Source: a virus. From it: a stretch of 40,800 nucleotides of DNA. Under the pieces are notes generated by a model, which was given only the letters and a program-made list of their open reading frames with translations, did no database searches and was not told the DNA's origin. Shown here one piece after another: positions 4,460 to 13,230 of this stretch. Both the position numbers and the translations under genes were made by a program. The stretch lies in IMG/VR virus record IMGVR_UViG_3300030098_004294, positions 1 to 40,800 of that record; one strand, given 5' to 3'. Position 1 is the stretch's first letter; every line of letters starts with the position of its first letter.

Positions 4460-4675
4460 ATGCCAAAGTCCAAATTTGATATATTTAATCTACTTACAGG
4501 AAACTTCGAAGAAGAGGATGTAGATCCAGAGGAGTTTGTGAAGAGTATAACTAAAGCTTTGGTAAAAGAATCAGCCAAGTTGACCAGTTTGTATGAAGCT
4601 GAAAAAGAGATAGTATCAAATATCTTGGATAAAGCTTCAATAATTGAAGATAATAAAGATAGGAGTACGGATTAG
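4460..4675 (+). CDS. Small acidic helical protein (71 aa)
   Basis: Unrecognised. The product is acidic (N-F-E-E-E-D-V-D-P-E-E-F) in its first third and helical after that. No SD precedes the ATG, and the promoter -10 is so close that the mRNA is probably leaderless. The stop codon lies inside the first palindrome of the operator-like region downstream. As the first gene after the divergent promoter it could be an early regulator, perhaps binding those palindromes, but no helix-turn-helix is evident. Confidence 0.5.
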   Translation: MPKSKFDIFNLLTGNFEEEDVDPEEFVKSITKALVKESAKLTSLYEAEKEIVSNILDKASIIEDNKDRSTD

Positions 4676-4750
4676 TACTAGTACTATATGTAGAAGGTAT
4701 AAATATAAGAACTATATACTTTGTACAGTAGGTAGTACTACATATAGTAC
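4673..4750. promoter_or_regulatory. Operator-like palindrome cluster before the terminase operon
   Basis: Two nested levels of symmetry. TAGTACTAGTACTA (4673-4686) is a perfect 14-base palindrome and GTAGTACTAC (4732-4741) a perfect ten-base one, giving three TAGTACTA boxes. In addition GTACTATATGTAG (4681-4693) is repeated inverted as CTACATATAGTAC (4738-4750). Between them lie TATAAATA and TATACT, candidate -10 elements. This is the layout of a dimer-bound operator flanking a promoter, or of a large hairpin in RNA. It probably controls the late operon. Confidence 0.55.
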
Positions 4751-4777
4751 ATACTGAACTAGGAGGTAAGAAGGCTG

Positions 4778-5074
4778 ATGATTAAGATTATACTATTCGG
4801 TATGATTGTAATCATCGGTGAGTCTTATAAATTATATGAAAGAGTTATTGTTAAGTACAGTTGCCCCCTTATTTGTAATATTAATCATATACATGAGTAT
4901 CAAGTGGGTGTAAAAACATTAACAGATGGTTTAAAGACATGTTCTAAGTGTGGGTTATCTCACACATTAGAGTCATTCCAGAAGATAAAGAATACCTATC
5001 TGTCATGGTGTAAGGATTGCAGGACTGCTAAAGAGAAAGAAAAGTGGGCTGCAAAGAAAATGTTCGGTGGATAA
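4778..5074 (+). CDS. Zinc-ribbon protein upstream of terminase (98 aa)
   Basis: The C-terminal half carries C-S-K-C-G, then about 20 residues later W-C-K-D-C-R. This two-pair arrangement is typical of the small zinc ribbon found next to HNH or endonuclease VII-type enzymes in phages. There is no HNH catalytic motif, so only the zinc module is present. The first 30 residues are hydrophobic (I-I-L-F-G-M-I-V-I-I-G) and could be a membrane segment. AGGAGGT lies ten bases before the ATG. Position directly before the small terminase suggests a role in packaging or DNA processing (inferred). Confidence 0.6.
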   Translation: MIKIILFGMIVIIGESYKLYERVIVKYSCPLICNINHIHEYQVGVKTLTDGLKTCSKCGLSHTLESFQKIKNTYLSWCKDCRTAKEKEKWAAKKMFGG

Positions 5075-5861
5075 GCTTGTTAGGACCATAAATGGGATGA
5101 AGAGAACCTACTTTGTCTATAAGCAAGCAGAAGCTGATAATGAGGGATTAGACTACGAACATTGGAAAGAAGCATCACCTGGTCAGTATGCACTAACAGA
5201 TGATGGATATGTGGGTAGTTGTATCAGTAGGAAGGATTATACTGATAAACAGGGAAGGTCAAAGACCTTTGTAAAGCTATGTTGTGGAGTAGGATGGGCT
5301 AATAACAAGGCAAAGATACTATATGAACCTAATAAAGAGTTTGGATTGTATAGCCAAGTTAAGCCAGACTACTGGATTCGTAGAGAAATAAGAACAACTC
5401 GCTTTAAGAACGCTGTGACAGCGTATATTGAGCAGTTATTAAGCTCAAAAGCAATAGACTGGACTGTTATTGGTAATATATACAGGCCAGAACAACGGAT
5501 TCCAGAGGCAACCGTTAGAAGATTATTCAAACAACAAGAGGTAAAAGAGGTGATTGAAGAAAAATTAAAAAAAGTTCTACAAGAAAAGGGTATAACTCAA
5601 GATATGGTGCTAGATTTGCATCTTGAAGCTATTAATGTAGCTAGAGATAAGAAAGACCCTTCAAATATGCTACGAGCTACAGAGAATCTTATGGATCTGT
5701 TGGAAATGAAGCCAGGAAAGAAGGTTATTACAGAATCTGTAGAATTTGGACTATCTTCAAATATTACGGAGCAGATTGAATCAGAAGAAAAGAAATTAAA
5801 GCTATCTCAAAAAACAGAAGAACCAATAAAGAATGAGTCAACAGACAGCAGAGAAGAATAA
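5067..5861 (+). CDS. terS: Terminase small subunit (putative)
   Basis: The segment around residues 130-215 reads like a small terminase: a DNA-binding-like helical part (I-P-E-A-T-V-R-R-L-F-K-Q-Q-E-V) followed by oligomerisation-type helices with N-V-A-R-D-K-K-D-P-S-N-M-L-R-A, a pattern seen in small subunits of marine and P22-like phages. It recognises viral DNA and feeds it to the large subunit. The N-terminal 100 residues are unfamiliar, making it longer than most. The start is a GTG overlapping the zinc-ribbon stop by eight bases, without an SD, so coupling is likely; an ATG at 5098 is possible. The end overlaps the large terminase by 29 bases. Confidence 0.7.
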   Translation: MDKLVRTINGMKRTYFVYKQAEADNEGLDYEHWKEASPGQYALTDDGYVGSCISRKDYTDKQGRSKTFVKLCCGVGWANNKAKILYEPNKEFGLYSQVKPDYWIRREIRTTRFKNAVTAYIEQLLSSKAIDWTVIGNIYRPEQRIPEATVRRLFKQQEVKEVIEEKLKKVLQEKGITQDMVLDLHLEAINVARDKKDPSNMLRATENLMDLLEMKPGKKVITESVEFGLSSNITEQIESEEKKLKLSQKTEEPIKNESTDSREE

Positions 5862-7338
5862 AGCTCTAGAAAAATTAAAGGATAACATGATATTGTTTGG
5901 GAAAGTAGTGGTTCCCAATATGTTTTCCTCTGATTCTCCCGAATTCCATTATGATGTCACAAAACATCTAATGAATAAGTCTTTAAAGCAAATCAATATA
6001 ATTGCACCTAGGGGACATGCTAAGTCATCTATTGTTGGTGGTATATTCCCATTATGGCATATTATGTTTGAAAAGGGACCAAAGCTAATTGTGTTAATAT
6101 CAAGAACGCAGGACCATGCTGTCAAACTGTTAGGTACAATAAAAGATATATTGGACTATTCTACTAACTTTAGGCAGTTATTTGGTTATTGGGGAATGAA
6201 TTCAGCTAGGTCTTGGGCTAAATCTGAGGTAGAATTAAAAGACGGAACGATGATAATATGTAAAGGTACAGGCCAACAGCTTAGAGGAATAAAGCATGGG
6301 AACCAAAGACCTACATTAATTATACTAGATGACCCAGAAGATGAGAATAATACAAAAACAGCTGAAGCGATGGAAAGTAATCTAAGATGGTTACTGCAAT
6401 CAGCTATACCAAGTCTAGACCCAAACAAGGGTAGGATTGCTATTATTGGAACACCTATACATCAAAGATGTATTGTTGAAACATTAAAAGAAATGAGTGG
6501 ATGGAAAAATTTACTATACAAGCCAGATTTAGATAATAATGTAGCACTATGGGAATCTTGGCATCCGATATCAAAATTAAAGCAAAAGAAGAGAGAATTA
6601 GAATCAATTAACAGAGTTTCTGTATTTTATAGAGAATACATGTGTGAAGTAGTTGGTGATGAAGACCAGCTATTTAAAGAAGAATATATTAATTATTATG
6701 ATGGTAAGCTCATTCATGATAGTTCAGGAAATTCATTTTTAAAAATATCATATATCAACCACTCTGATACTAATGAAGAACGACCCGTAAATGTCTTCAT
6801 GGGAGTTGATCCAGCGTCCTCAACAAGACAAACCGCCGACTATTCAACAATCGTGCCAGTTGCAATAGATACCGAAGGAAATCGTTTTGTGCTGTCCTAT
6901 TACCGAAAACGGGCAACTCCCATGGCATTAGCAGAAGCTATACTGGAATATTTTAAGATATATAAACCTGAGAAAGTTCGAATAGAGTCAGTTGGATATC
7001 AGGAAATGCTACGAGAATATGTTAAAGTTAGATGTGAAGAACAGAATATGTTTATTCCAGGTCTTGAAATAAAAGAAAATCCAAGAACATCTAAATCTAT
7101 CAGACTTGAAACAATGGAACCCTACTTTGCTCAGAACAAATTCTACATGAGAAAAGATATGCGAGAGTTAAAAGATGAACTGTTATTATACCCAAGAGGT
7201 AAACATGATGACCTACTAGATGGACTATACTATGCGACTAAGAAGATATACCAACCATTTCACAAAAAACAAGATAAAGATGAGGCTTCTACAAAAAATT
7301 CAAGTAAAAAGCAAGATAATTCTTGGCTAACTGCCTGA
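5833..7338 (+). CDS. terL: Terminase large subunit
   Basis: DNA-packaging motor and nuclease. The ATPase part shows a Walker A of the form A-P-R-G-H-A-K-S-S (about residues 59-67) and a Walker B L-I-I-L-D-D-P-E-D (about 163-171). The C-terminal RNase H-like nuclease shows G-V-D-P-A-S-S (about residue 325) and K-H-D-D-L-L-D-G-L near residue 455, supplying the acidic metal ligands. At 501 residues it is of normal size. It pumps DNA through the portal encoded next and cuts concatemers. The gene overlaps the small subunit, the usual arrangement. Confidence 0.95.
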   Translation: MSQQTAEKNKALEKLKDNMILFGKVVVPNMFSSDSPEFHYDVTKHLMNKSLKQINIIAPRGHAKSSIVGGIFPLWHIMFEKGPKLIVLISRTQDHAVKLLGTIKDILDYSTNFRQLFGYWGMNSARSWAKSEVELKDGTMIICKGTGQQLRGIKHGNQRPTLIILDDPEDENNTKTAEAMESNLRWLLQSAIPSLDPNKGRIAIIGTPIHQRCIVETLKEMSGWKNLLYKPDLDNNVALWESWHPISKLKQKKRELESINRVSVFYREYMCEVVGDEDQLFKEEYINYYDGKLIHDSSGNSFLKISYINHSDTNEERPVNVFMGVDPASSTRQTADYSTIVPVAIDTEGNRFVLSYYRKRATPMALAEAILEYFKIYKPEKVRIESVGYQEMLREYVKVRCEEQNMFIPGLEIKENPRTSKSIRLETMEPYFAQNKFYMRKDMRELKDELLLYPRGKHDDLLDGLYYATKKIYQPFHKKQDKDEASTKNSSKKQDNSWLTA

Positions 7339-7402
7339 TTTTACTTATATTTATCCTAATTTATTTGAAGTAAAACTTTAAAGATAGGAATCAAGCCAGC
7401 CT

Positions 7403-9601
7403 ATGCCAGAAAAAGATCCGATGGTCCAAATGACCACAGACCTACTTCAAGAGTATGCATCTGCACGCTCTGAGTGGGCAAAACAATCTACCGAAGACAA
7501 TGAATTTAGAAATGGACTGCAATGGAAATCAGAGCAAGTTACTACTCTTAGAGAACGAGCTCAAGAACCAGTTGTTGTAAATGTAGTACATTCAGCAGTT
7601 GAGCAAGCAAAAGCAATGCTCACAACTAATAAACCAAGATTTCAATCTACTGGAAGAGAGACAAGTGATGCTAGAACGGGGAGAGTATTCTCAGATATTA
7701 TGGCTTGGATATGGGACAATTCGAATGGAAATACAGTATTAAAGCAAGTTGTTGATGATTATTATGTAAAAGGAATGGGTGTAATGTATACATATTACGA
7801 CCCTAATGCTGACCTTGGTAAAGGTGATGTTGTATTAAAATCGATTAATCCTCATGATTTATATATAGACCCAGCGTCTAAAGACCCATTCTGTAGTGAT
7901 GCTGCTCATTTGATCATTGCTAAAAAACATATGAAGTCACAACTTCTCCTCGAGTACCCTGATTATGCAGAAATCATTGAATCAGCAGTTCAAACAAGTT
8001 ATATCTCTCCCGAAACCACGACTCGATTTGGGCTGTACGATGAGCAGACCACTACAACAGTAGGAAACGATAGACGACTAGCAGATGATGATATAGAATT
8101 AGAAGTTATTGAAAGATATACAAAAATAAAAATGCCATATATAAGAGCATTTGATCCGACAGCTAATCAAGAAGAGATTATGACGGAAGAAGAGTTTAAG
8201 GTATATATACAGCAACCAGCATTTATAGTAACTACACCTAAAGAGAAAAAGATAATTACAGATAGAGGTGAGGTGGTAAACTATATGAATCTATATGAAG
8301 AGACTGATGGTATATATCACATGGTTCCAAACCCTACAACGGGTCAACCAATGATGCAGCCAGGAGATGTTAGTCCTAATATGATACCTGATTCTACTCA
8401 TGTTTTAGAAAAAACAAACTTTGAGCAGTTAATAAAAGAAGAAATTATTATTGTAAATAACATTATAGTAGATAGAGTTGAATGTTGTGTATCTGTAGGT
8501 GACCATAAGCTATATAGTGTTGTTTATCCAATAGAGCATTATCCTATTATTACTATAATGAATAGGCATAATAGAAATCCATATCCATTATCAGATGTAA
8601 GATTGGTAAAAGGATTGCAAGAGTATATAAACAAGATAAGAAGTCTAATAGTAGCCCATGCTTCTTCTTCAACAAATGTTAAATTATTAATACCTAGAGG
8701 TTCAATGAATAAGAGAGAGCTTGAATCTGAATGGGCTAGAGCTGGCACAGCTGTAATCGAATATGACCCTGAACTTGGACAGCCAATAGTGGCAGGTCCT
8801 GTTCCATTGCCAAATGAATTATATAAGAATGAAGCTGATGCTAAAGCAGATATTGAAAGAATTTTAGGAATTTATGCTTTAATGCAAGGAGATCAAGGCT
8901 CTGCACCACAAACTTACAAAGGTACAGTTGCGATGGATGAGTTTGGTCAAAGAAGAATTAAGTCAAAGAAAGATGATATTGAAGCTGGATTAAATCAAGT
9001 AGCTAAAGTTGTAGTTCAATTAATACAAGCGTACTACACAAGTGATAAAGTGATACGATTAATGCAGCCAAATGCTCTTCCAAAAGAAATTAGAATAAAT
9101 CAAGATATATATGACCCAGTTACTAATGCTTTTATTGAAAGGCTATATGATGTAACTGTAGGAAAATATGATGTAATTGTTGTATCTGGTTCAACTCTAC
9201 CATCAAATAGATGGGGAAGGTTTGAATACTATATGGAGCTATATCGAAATGGTATAGTAGACCAAGTTGAAGTATTGAAGCAAACTGATGTAGCTGATAT
9301 GGAAGGTGTTCTTGAGAGAGCTGACCAGAGAAATCAAATGTCAAGCCAGATACAAACATTAACACAAGAGCTAAAACGAATTAAAGGTGATTTACAGACT
9401 GCTCAAAGAGAATCTGTACATGACCGTAAGCGTGTTGAGCTAAAAGAATTTGAGAAAAAATTAGCTAAAGCCGAAGCTAAAATCGAGATGGCCTCTCAGT
9501 TATATAAGAGCAGAAGTGGTGATGAGCTCTCTAAATTGAAAGAAGCTGTTCGAGAAGTTCAAAAAGGCGAAAAAGAAAAAGGAATCGTACCGATTCCATA
9601 A
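7403..9601 (+). CDS. Portal protein (P22-like)
   Basis: The 732-residue protein begins with a segment containing N-G-L-Q-W, then R-A-Q-E-P-V-V-V-N-V and a long helical wing, features of P22-type portals. Its C-terminal 100 residues are a Lys/Glu-rich helix (from about Q-I-Q-T-L-T-Q-E-L-K), resembling the barrel or coiled-coil extension of podovirus portals. Twelve copies form the vertex ring through which DNA enters and leaves. The upstream SD is weak (TAGGAA); the 64-base gap holds an inverted repeat TTTTACTT/AAGTAAAA. Position after terminase and before scaffold supports the call. Confidence 0.9.
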   Translation: MPEKDPMVQMTTDLLQEYASARSEWAKQSTEDNEFRNGLQWKSEQVTTLRERAQEPVVVNVVHSAVEQAKAMLTTNKPRFQSTGRETSDARTGRVFSDIMAWIWDNSNGNTVLKQVVDDYYVKGMGVMYTYYDPNADLGKGDVVLKSINPHDLYIDPASKDPFCSDAAHLIIAKKHMKSQLLLEYPDYAEIIESAVQTSYISPETTTRFGLYDEQTTTTVGNDRRLADDDIELEVIERYTKIKMPYIRAFDPTANQEEIMTEEEFKVYIQQPAFIVTTPKEKKIITDRGEVVNYMNLYEETDGIYHMVPNPTTGQPMMQPGDVSPNMIPDSTHVLEKTNFEQLIKEEIIIVNNIIVDRVECCVSVGDHKLYSVVYPIEHYPIITIMNRHNRNPYPLSDVRLVKGLQEYINKIRSLIVAHASSSTNVKLLIPRGSMNKRELESEWARAGTAVIEYDPELGQPIVAGPVPLPNELYKNEADAKADIERILGIYALMQGDQGSAPQTYKGTVAMDEFGQRRIKSKKDDIEAGLNQVAKVVVQLIQAYYTSDKVIRLMQPNALPKEIRINQDIYDPVTNAFIERLYDVTVGKYDVIVVSGSTLPSNRWGRFEYYMELYRNGIVDQVEVLKQTDVADMEGVLERADQRNQMSSQIQTLTQELKRIKGDLQTAQRESVHDRKRVELKEFEKKLAKAEAKIEMASQLYKSRSGDELSKLKEAVREVQKGEKEKGIVPIP

Positions 9602-9642
9602 TGTTGTTGCTGACTTAGTCCAAACAACGAAAGGAAGTAATC

Positions 9643-10602
9643 GTGAATAACGAAATAATACAAACTCGTGATGCTGCGGATTTTCCACAAGCTGATGTTG
9701 GTGTTCCAGAAGGAACTCCTTCAGTTCAAGCTGATAGTGGACAAGAAGGAAACCTGTTCCCTCTTGGTGGAAATGAAACAATTACGAATGAAGGGTTACC
9801 GACAAATCAAACTGCACCTATTGAAACAGAAGCCCCTGTACAAGCTCAAGAGCCTGTACAAACTGAAGTTCCACTAAAGGAAGATCCTAGTCGTATGCAA
9901 TACTGGCAATCCCAGGCAGACATGGCTAAAAATGATAACTACAAGCTCCAAGAGGAGATTAACTATTACAAGAACACTTTGGGTCCTATTGCGAATGTTA
10001 TTGAAAACAATCCACAAGTACTTGATAATATAGAGTCATTAAATAATGGAAACCCCCAGGTACAGCAAACAGGTCCTGCTGTTCCAGGAAATTCATTAGA
10101 ACCGCCAGCTAAACCAGAGAAGCCACATTCTTACAACGAGGTCGATGCGTACAATGACCCTGAGAGCGTTTCTTTTAAATATAGGGTATCACATGATAAA
10201 TGGCGTGATGATATGTTTAGTCATATGCAAAATGTTGAAAATCATAGACTTGAAGTTCAACAACAGCAAATGAAACAACAACAAAAAATGCAAATGATGA
10301 ATGGTGCACATACCTATGCTATGAGTCAGCATGGATTTGATGCAAATACTGCAACTGACTTTGTTCGTTGGGCTCAGAATCCAAATAACATTACAATAGA
10401 TTCATTGATAAGTCTATATAAAGCAAAAAGCGCTCCAACACAATCGCAAGTGCAAGCTCAAAGTAAAGCTAATGCAATGAAAATTCAGCAAGAACGATTG
10501 AAGGTCCCTAGACCTACAGTAGTTCAATCTGGACAATCAGCTCCTCCAATAAGTGAGGAAGATGCTTTTAGCAATGCCTTGCTACAAAACGGAAGACGGT
10601 AG
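9643..10602 (+). CDS. Scaffolding protein (putative)
   Basis: Low-complexity protein between portal and capsid genes. The first 90 residues are Pro/Glu/Gln-rich (E-A-P-V-Q-A-Q-E-P-V-Q), the middle has coiled-coil stretches, and about residues 200-225 carry a run of Gln and Lys. Its C-terminal third is basic and helical. Location, composition and length of 319 residues are those of an assembly scaffold that is lost or cut during maturation. Initiation is at GTG with AAAGGAAG at good spacing. No protease gene is visible nearby. Confidence 0.72.
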   Translation: MNNEIIQTRDAADFPQADVGVPEGTPSVQADSGQEGNLFPLGGNETITNEGLPTNQTAPIETEAPVQAQEPVQTEVPLKEDPSRMQYWQSQADMAKNDNYKLQEEINYYKNTLGPIANVIENNPQVLDNIESLNNGNPQVQQTGPAVPGNSLEPPAKPEKPHSYNEVDAYNDPESVSFKYRVSHDKWRDDMFSHMQNVENHRLEVQQQQMKQQQKMQMMNGAHTYAMSQHGFDANTATDFVRWAQNPNNITIDSLISLYKAKSAPTQSQVQAQSKANAMKIQQERLKVPRPTVVQSGQSAPPISEEDAFSNALLQNGRR

Positions 10603-10625
10603 ATTCTTTCGGAAGGAGATAACAA

Positions 10626-11942
10626 ATGGCCGCTAAAAATTTAGCCGCAAGTGGTGTCCTTTATACTGACAGACGAGATTTCTACATCGACCCTCAAGTT
10701 GTTAAAGAACTTTGGACTGATGTAGCACCTTTCACGACTGTTATTTCTAATAAAGAAACACGACAAACTAATGACCCTGTATTTAAGATGTTTGAACATC
10801 GTAATCCATGGGTAAAACAAAAGTTCGTTAATGCAGGTGAGACTGAAACAATCGCTGCTGATGGAACTGAAAGCAATGCATTGAACATTGATGGTATAGT
10901 TGGACTAGACTCAGATGTTACAGATGCATGGGAAGGTTTAGTTTGTGAGATATGGAATTCAGCAGAAACAACTAAACAAGCAATCGTATTAATCACAGAC
11001 AAAGTAGATGCCGATGAAATTAAAGTTAAAGCTTTATGGACTAATGGTGGTGGTAATTATACTTTGGTTAATGATGATGTTTACCATGTAGTTGGTAATG
11101 CACAAGGTGAGGGTGAAACAGCTCCTGAAGCTTGGTCTGATGAGTTAAAAGTTGTTTATAATTCTTGTCAGATTTTCAAAACTCCTCTAGAAGTTACAGG
11201 TACATTATTACAAGCTTCACTTAGAGGTGAGTCATCTGAACTTGCTAGATTAAGACTGCAAAAAAACCAAGAACATAAAATGCAAAAAGAAAAAGCATTT
11301 TTATTTGGTGCTAGAGTTGGTGGTACTGGTTTAGGTGAGTCTTATGATGGCACTCCAGACGAAACTTTCGCTGATGGTGGAAGAACTGGTGCTGGTGGTG
11401 GATTAGTAAGAACTACTTATGGTATAGTTTCTGCTTTAGATTACTATGGTAATACAAGTGGGGATGACCAAAATGTATTTACTGTTGACTCATCATACAC
11501 ATATAGCAACTTTGTAGATGATATGGAAAAAGTATTTCAATATGTTCCAACATCTGGCGTTAAGCGTGCTTTTTGTGGTGCTGGTGCTTTAGGTTACTGG
11601 TCAAAAATGGCTGGTTCTGAAGGATTTGCTGGTGGTTCTGGTTGGACAGTTAATCTAAGTGATATGAAAAGAGATACACTTGGATTTAACTATAAAGTTC
11701 TAGAAACACCTCATGGCATGTTACAGTTAATACCAACGCCTGCATTAAGAGGTCCTTACAATAAGTATATGATGGCTATAGACGATGAGAACATGTTTCA
11801 TGCACAATATCGTTCGCCAATGTATCAAACTAATATCAAGACTGATAATGGTTATGATGGTGTTAAAGACCAGTACTTTTCTGATGAAGGAATAGGTATT
11901 TCACTAATCGAATCTCACAGTCTGTTTAAAATCACAGCATAA
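10626..11942 (+). CDS. Major capsid protein
   Basis: A 438-residue protein after the scaffold gene, with GGAAGGAGA before the ATG. The N-terminal arm includes V-F-K-M-F-E-H-R-N-P-W-V-K-Q-K-F, and a long-helix region contains Q-E-H-K-M-Q-K-E-K-A-F-L-F-G, features I associate with the capsid family of SU10-like podoviruses (HK97 fold). The Gly/Thr/Val-rich region between about residues 80 and 190 may be an inserted beta domain on the capsid surface. It forms the icosahedral shell. The identification rests mainly on position and size; the family link is tentative. Confidence 0.82.
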   Translation: MAAKNLAASGVLYTDRRDFYIDPQVVKELWTDVAPFTTVISNKETRQTNDPVFKMFEHRNPWVKQKFVNAGETETIAADGTESNALNIDGIVGLDSDVTDAWEGLVCEIWNSAETTKQAIVLITDKVDADEIKVKALWTNGGGNYTLVNDDVYHVVGNAQGEGETAPEAWSDELKVVYNSCQIFKTPLEVTGTLLQASLRGESSELARLRLQKNQEHKMQKEKAFLFGARVGGTGLGESYDGTPDETFADGGRTGAGGGLVRTTYGIVSALDYYGNTSGDDQNVFTVDSSYTYSNFVDDMEKVFQYVPTSGVKRAFCGAGALGYWSKMAGSEGFAGGSGWTVNLSDMKRDTLGFNYKVLETPHGMLQLIPTPALRGPYNKYMMAIDDENMFHAQYRSPMYQTNIKTDNGYDGVKDQYFSDEGIGISLIESHSLFKITA

Positions 11943-11955
11943 GGGGGGCTAAAAA

Positions 11956-12402
11956 ATGGCTAGACCTTATATTGGTGGTTCAAACGGAAGTGTTGTTGCT
12001 GTAGATGGAGCTAAAACCTTAAATAAATCTGATCATGGAAAAACTTTCATGATTACAGATACAGGTTCGGCTGGATATACTATAACACTACCTACACCTG
12101 CTAACGCTGGTATTGGATTCAGTTGTAAATTCATTGTGAATTGTGCAGTTGGTTCAACACTAAGCAATAGTGGAGGTGAAGATGTAGTTTTAAATGATGG
12201 TCAAACTGATGTAATGGTTGTTAATTATGTTGATGCAGCAGATGCTGGAGCTGTATCAGTTGTTCATGATAGACAAGCAGATACTGTTGGGTTTGACAAT
12301 ACATGTGTAAAAGGTGACTTTATAGACCTTTTTACAGATGGAACTACATGGTTTGCTTTCGGTATTAGTGGTGTTGATGGTGGTATATTAGTAGCAACAT
12401 AA
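11956..12402 (+). CDS. Head decoration or capsid-stabilising protein (putative)
   Basis: A beta-rich, Gly/Thr/Val/Asp protein of 148 residues directly after the capsid gene. It includes a D-H-G-K-T-F-M-I-T-D-T-G-S-A-G-Y-T-I-T-L-P-like segment common in small phage head or fibre domains that display a barrel. It starts after AAGGGGGG and is followed by a strong terminator. The position suggests a decoration protein made at high level with the capsid protein; a fibre-like attachment domain is the alternative. Confidence 0.55.
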   Translation: MARPYIGGSNGSVVAVDGAKTLNKSDHGKTFMITDTGSAGYTITLPTPANAGIGFSCKFIVNCAVGSTLSNSGGEDVVLNDGQTDVMVVNYVDAADAGAVSVVHDRQADTVGFDNTCVKGDFIDLFTDGTTWFAFGISGVDGGILVAT

Positions 12403-12413
12403 AAAAACAACTT

Positions 12414-12443
12414 GAGTGGGGGAGCAATCTCCCACTCATTTTT
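12414..12443 (+). terminator. Intra-operon terminator after the head genes
   Basis: Ten-base-pair stem GAGTGGGGGA/TCTCCCACTC (12414-12423 with 12428-12437, one G-U pair), GCAA tetraloop, then AUUUUU. It lies between the decoration and connector genes without a break in the operon. It probably lowers expression of downstream tail genes relative to the capsid. Confidence 0.9.
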
Positions 12444-12454
12444 AAAGGAATACA

Positions 12455-13222
12455 ATGGCTTGGAATTTTAAAGATAGAATTGAAGATTTAAGTGGAATAA
12501 TACCAACTACTGCAGATGGTTTACAATTTGTAGAGAATGCAGTAGTCGATGTTATTGACAAAACAAAACAATTTCAACCTGCAGACTTACCACTATTTGC
12601 ACAAGAGATAACTGTAAGTGATAGTGGTACTGCAATAGAGAATGCAACAATATTAGATGTAAAAGTAGGAGCAAAGAATTGTAGGTCAGTTGGTGCTGCA
12701 CAAAGACTTGCAGTATCTGATTCTACTTCAATAGATTATGCAACTACAACAGACCCAGCTTATTATATATTACATGGCAAACTATTCGTTTATCCTACAG
12801 GTGGAGTAAATAGAGCTAATGTTGTAAGACCTGGAGCAGTAAGTAGTTGGAATAGTGATACATCATCTATTGCAAACTTCCCTGATGATAAATATAGATT
12901 AGTAGTAATAAATGCTTCTATGCAGAATATACTGCATAAAATAGGAATTTTAGAATTAAATACCATGATTGATAGTGATTGGGGTGATACATTGGATTAT
13001 GACTTTGATGGAGAAAATATAGATTTCAATACATGGTATCAAACTTTAGGTGATATGATTCAGAAACAAGAAGATGTAGAATTAGCACAGGCTCAAATGA
13101 ATAAAATATCAACATTCACACAGAGTGATCAACAACAATTACAAAAGCATATAGCTTTATATAACACATTAAAAATGGAATATGAGAGTGCATTCGGCAT
13201 GAGAAATGCAACTCCACAATAG
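12455..13222 (+). CDS. Connector-like virion protein (255 aa)
   Basis: Contains G-I-I-P-T-T-A-D-G-L-Q-F near the N-terminus, then beta-rich sequence with a Y-Y-I-L-H-G-K-L-F-V-Y-P-T segment, and ends with long Gln-rich helices. The pattern (PTTADGLQF, later P-x-Y-Y-I) is one I associate with head-tail connector or virion proteins of marine podovirus-type phages. It is the first gene after the intra-operon terminator, with an AAAGGAA SD. It probably binds the portal; the exact role is inferred. Confidence 0.5.
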   Translation: MAWNFKDRIEDLSGIIPTTADGLQFVENAVVDVIDKTKQFQPADLPLFAQEITVSDSGTAIENATILDVKVGAKNCRSVGAAQRLAVSDSTSIDYATTTDPAYYILHGKLFVYPTGGVNRANVVRPGAVSSWNSDTSSIANFPDDKYRLVVINASMQNILHKIGILELNTMIDSDWGDTLDYDFDGENIDFNTWYQTLGDMIQKQEDVELAQAQMNKISTFTQSDQQQLQKHIALYNTLKMEYESAFGMRNATPQ

Positions 13223-13230
13223 GAGGTTAG

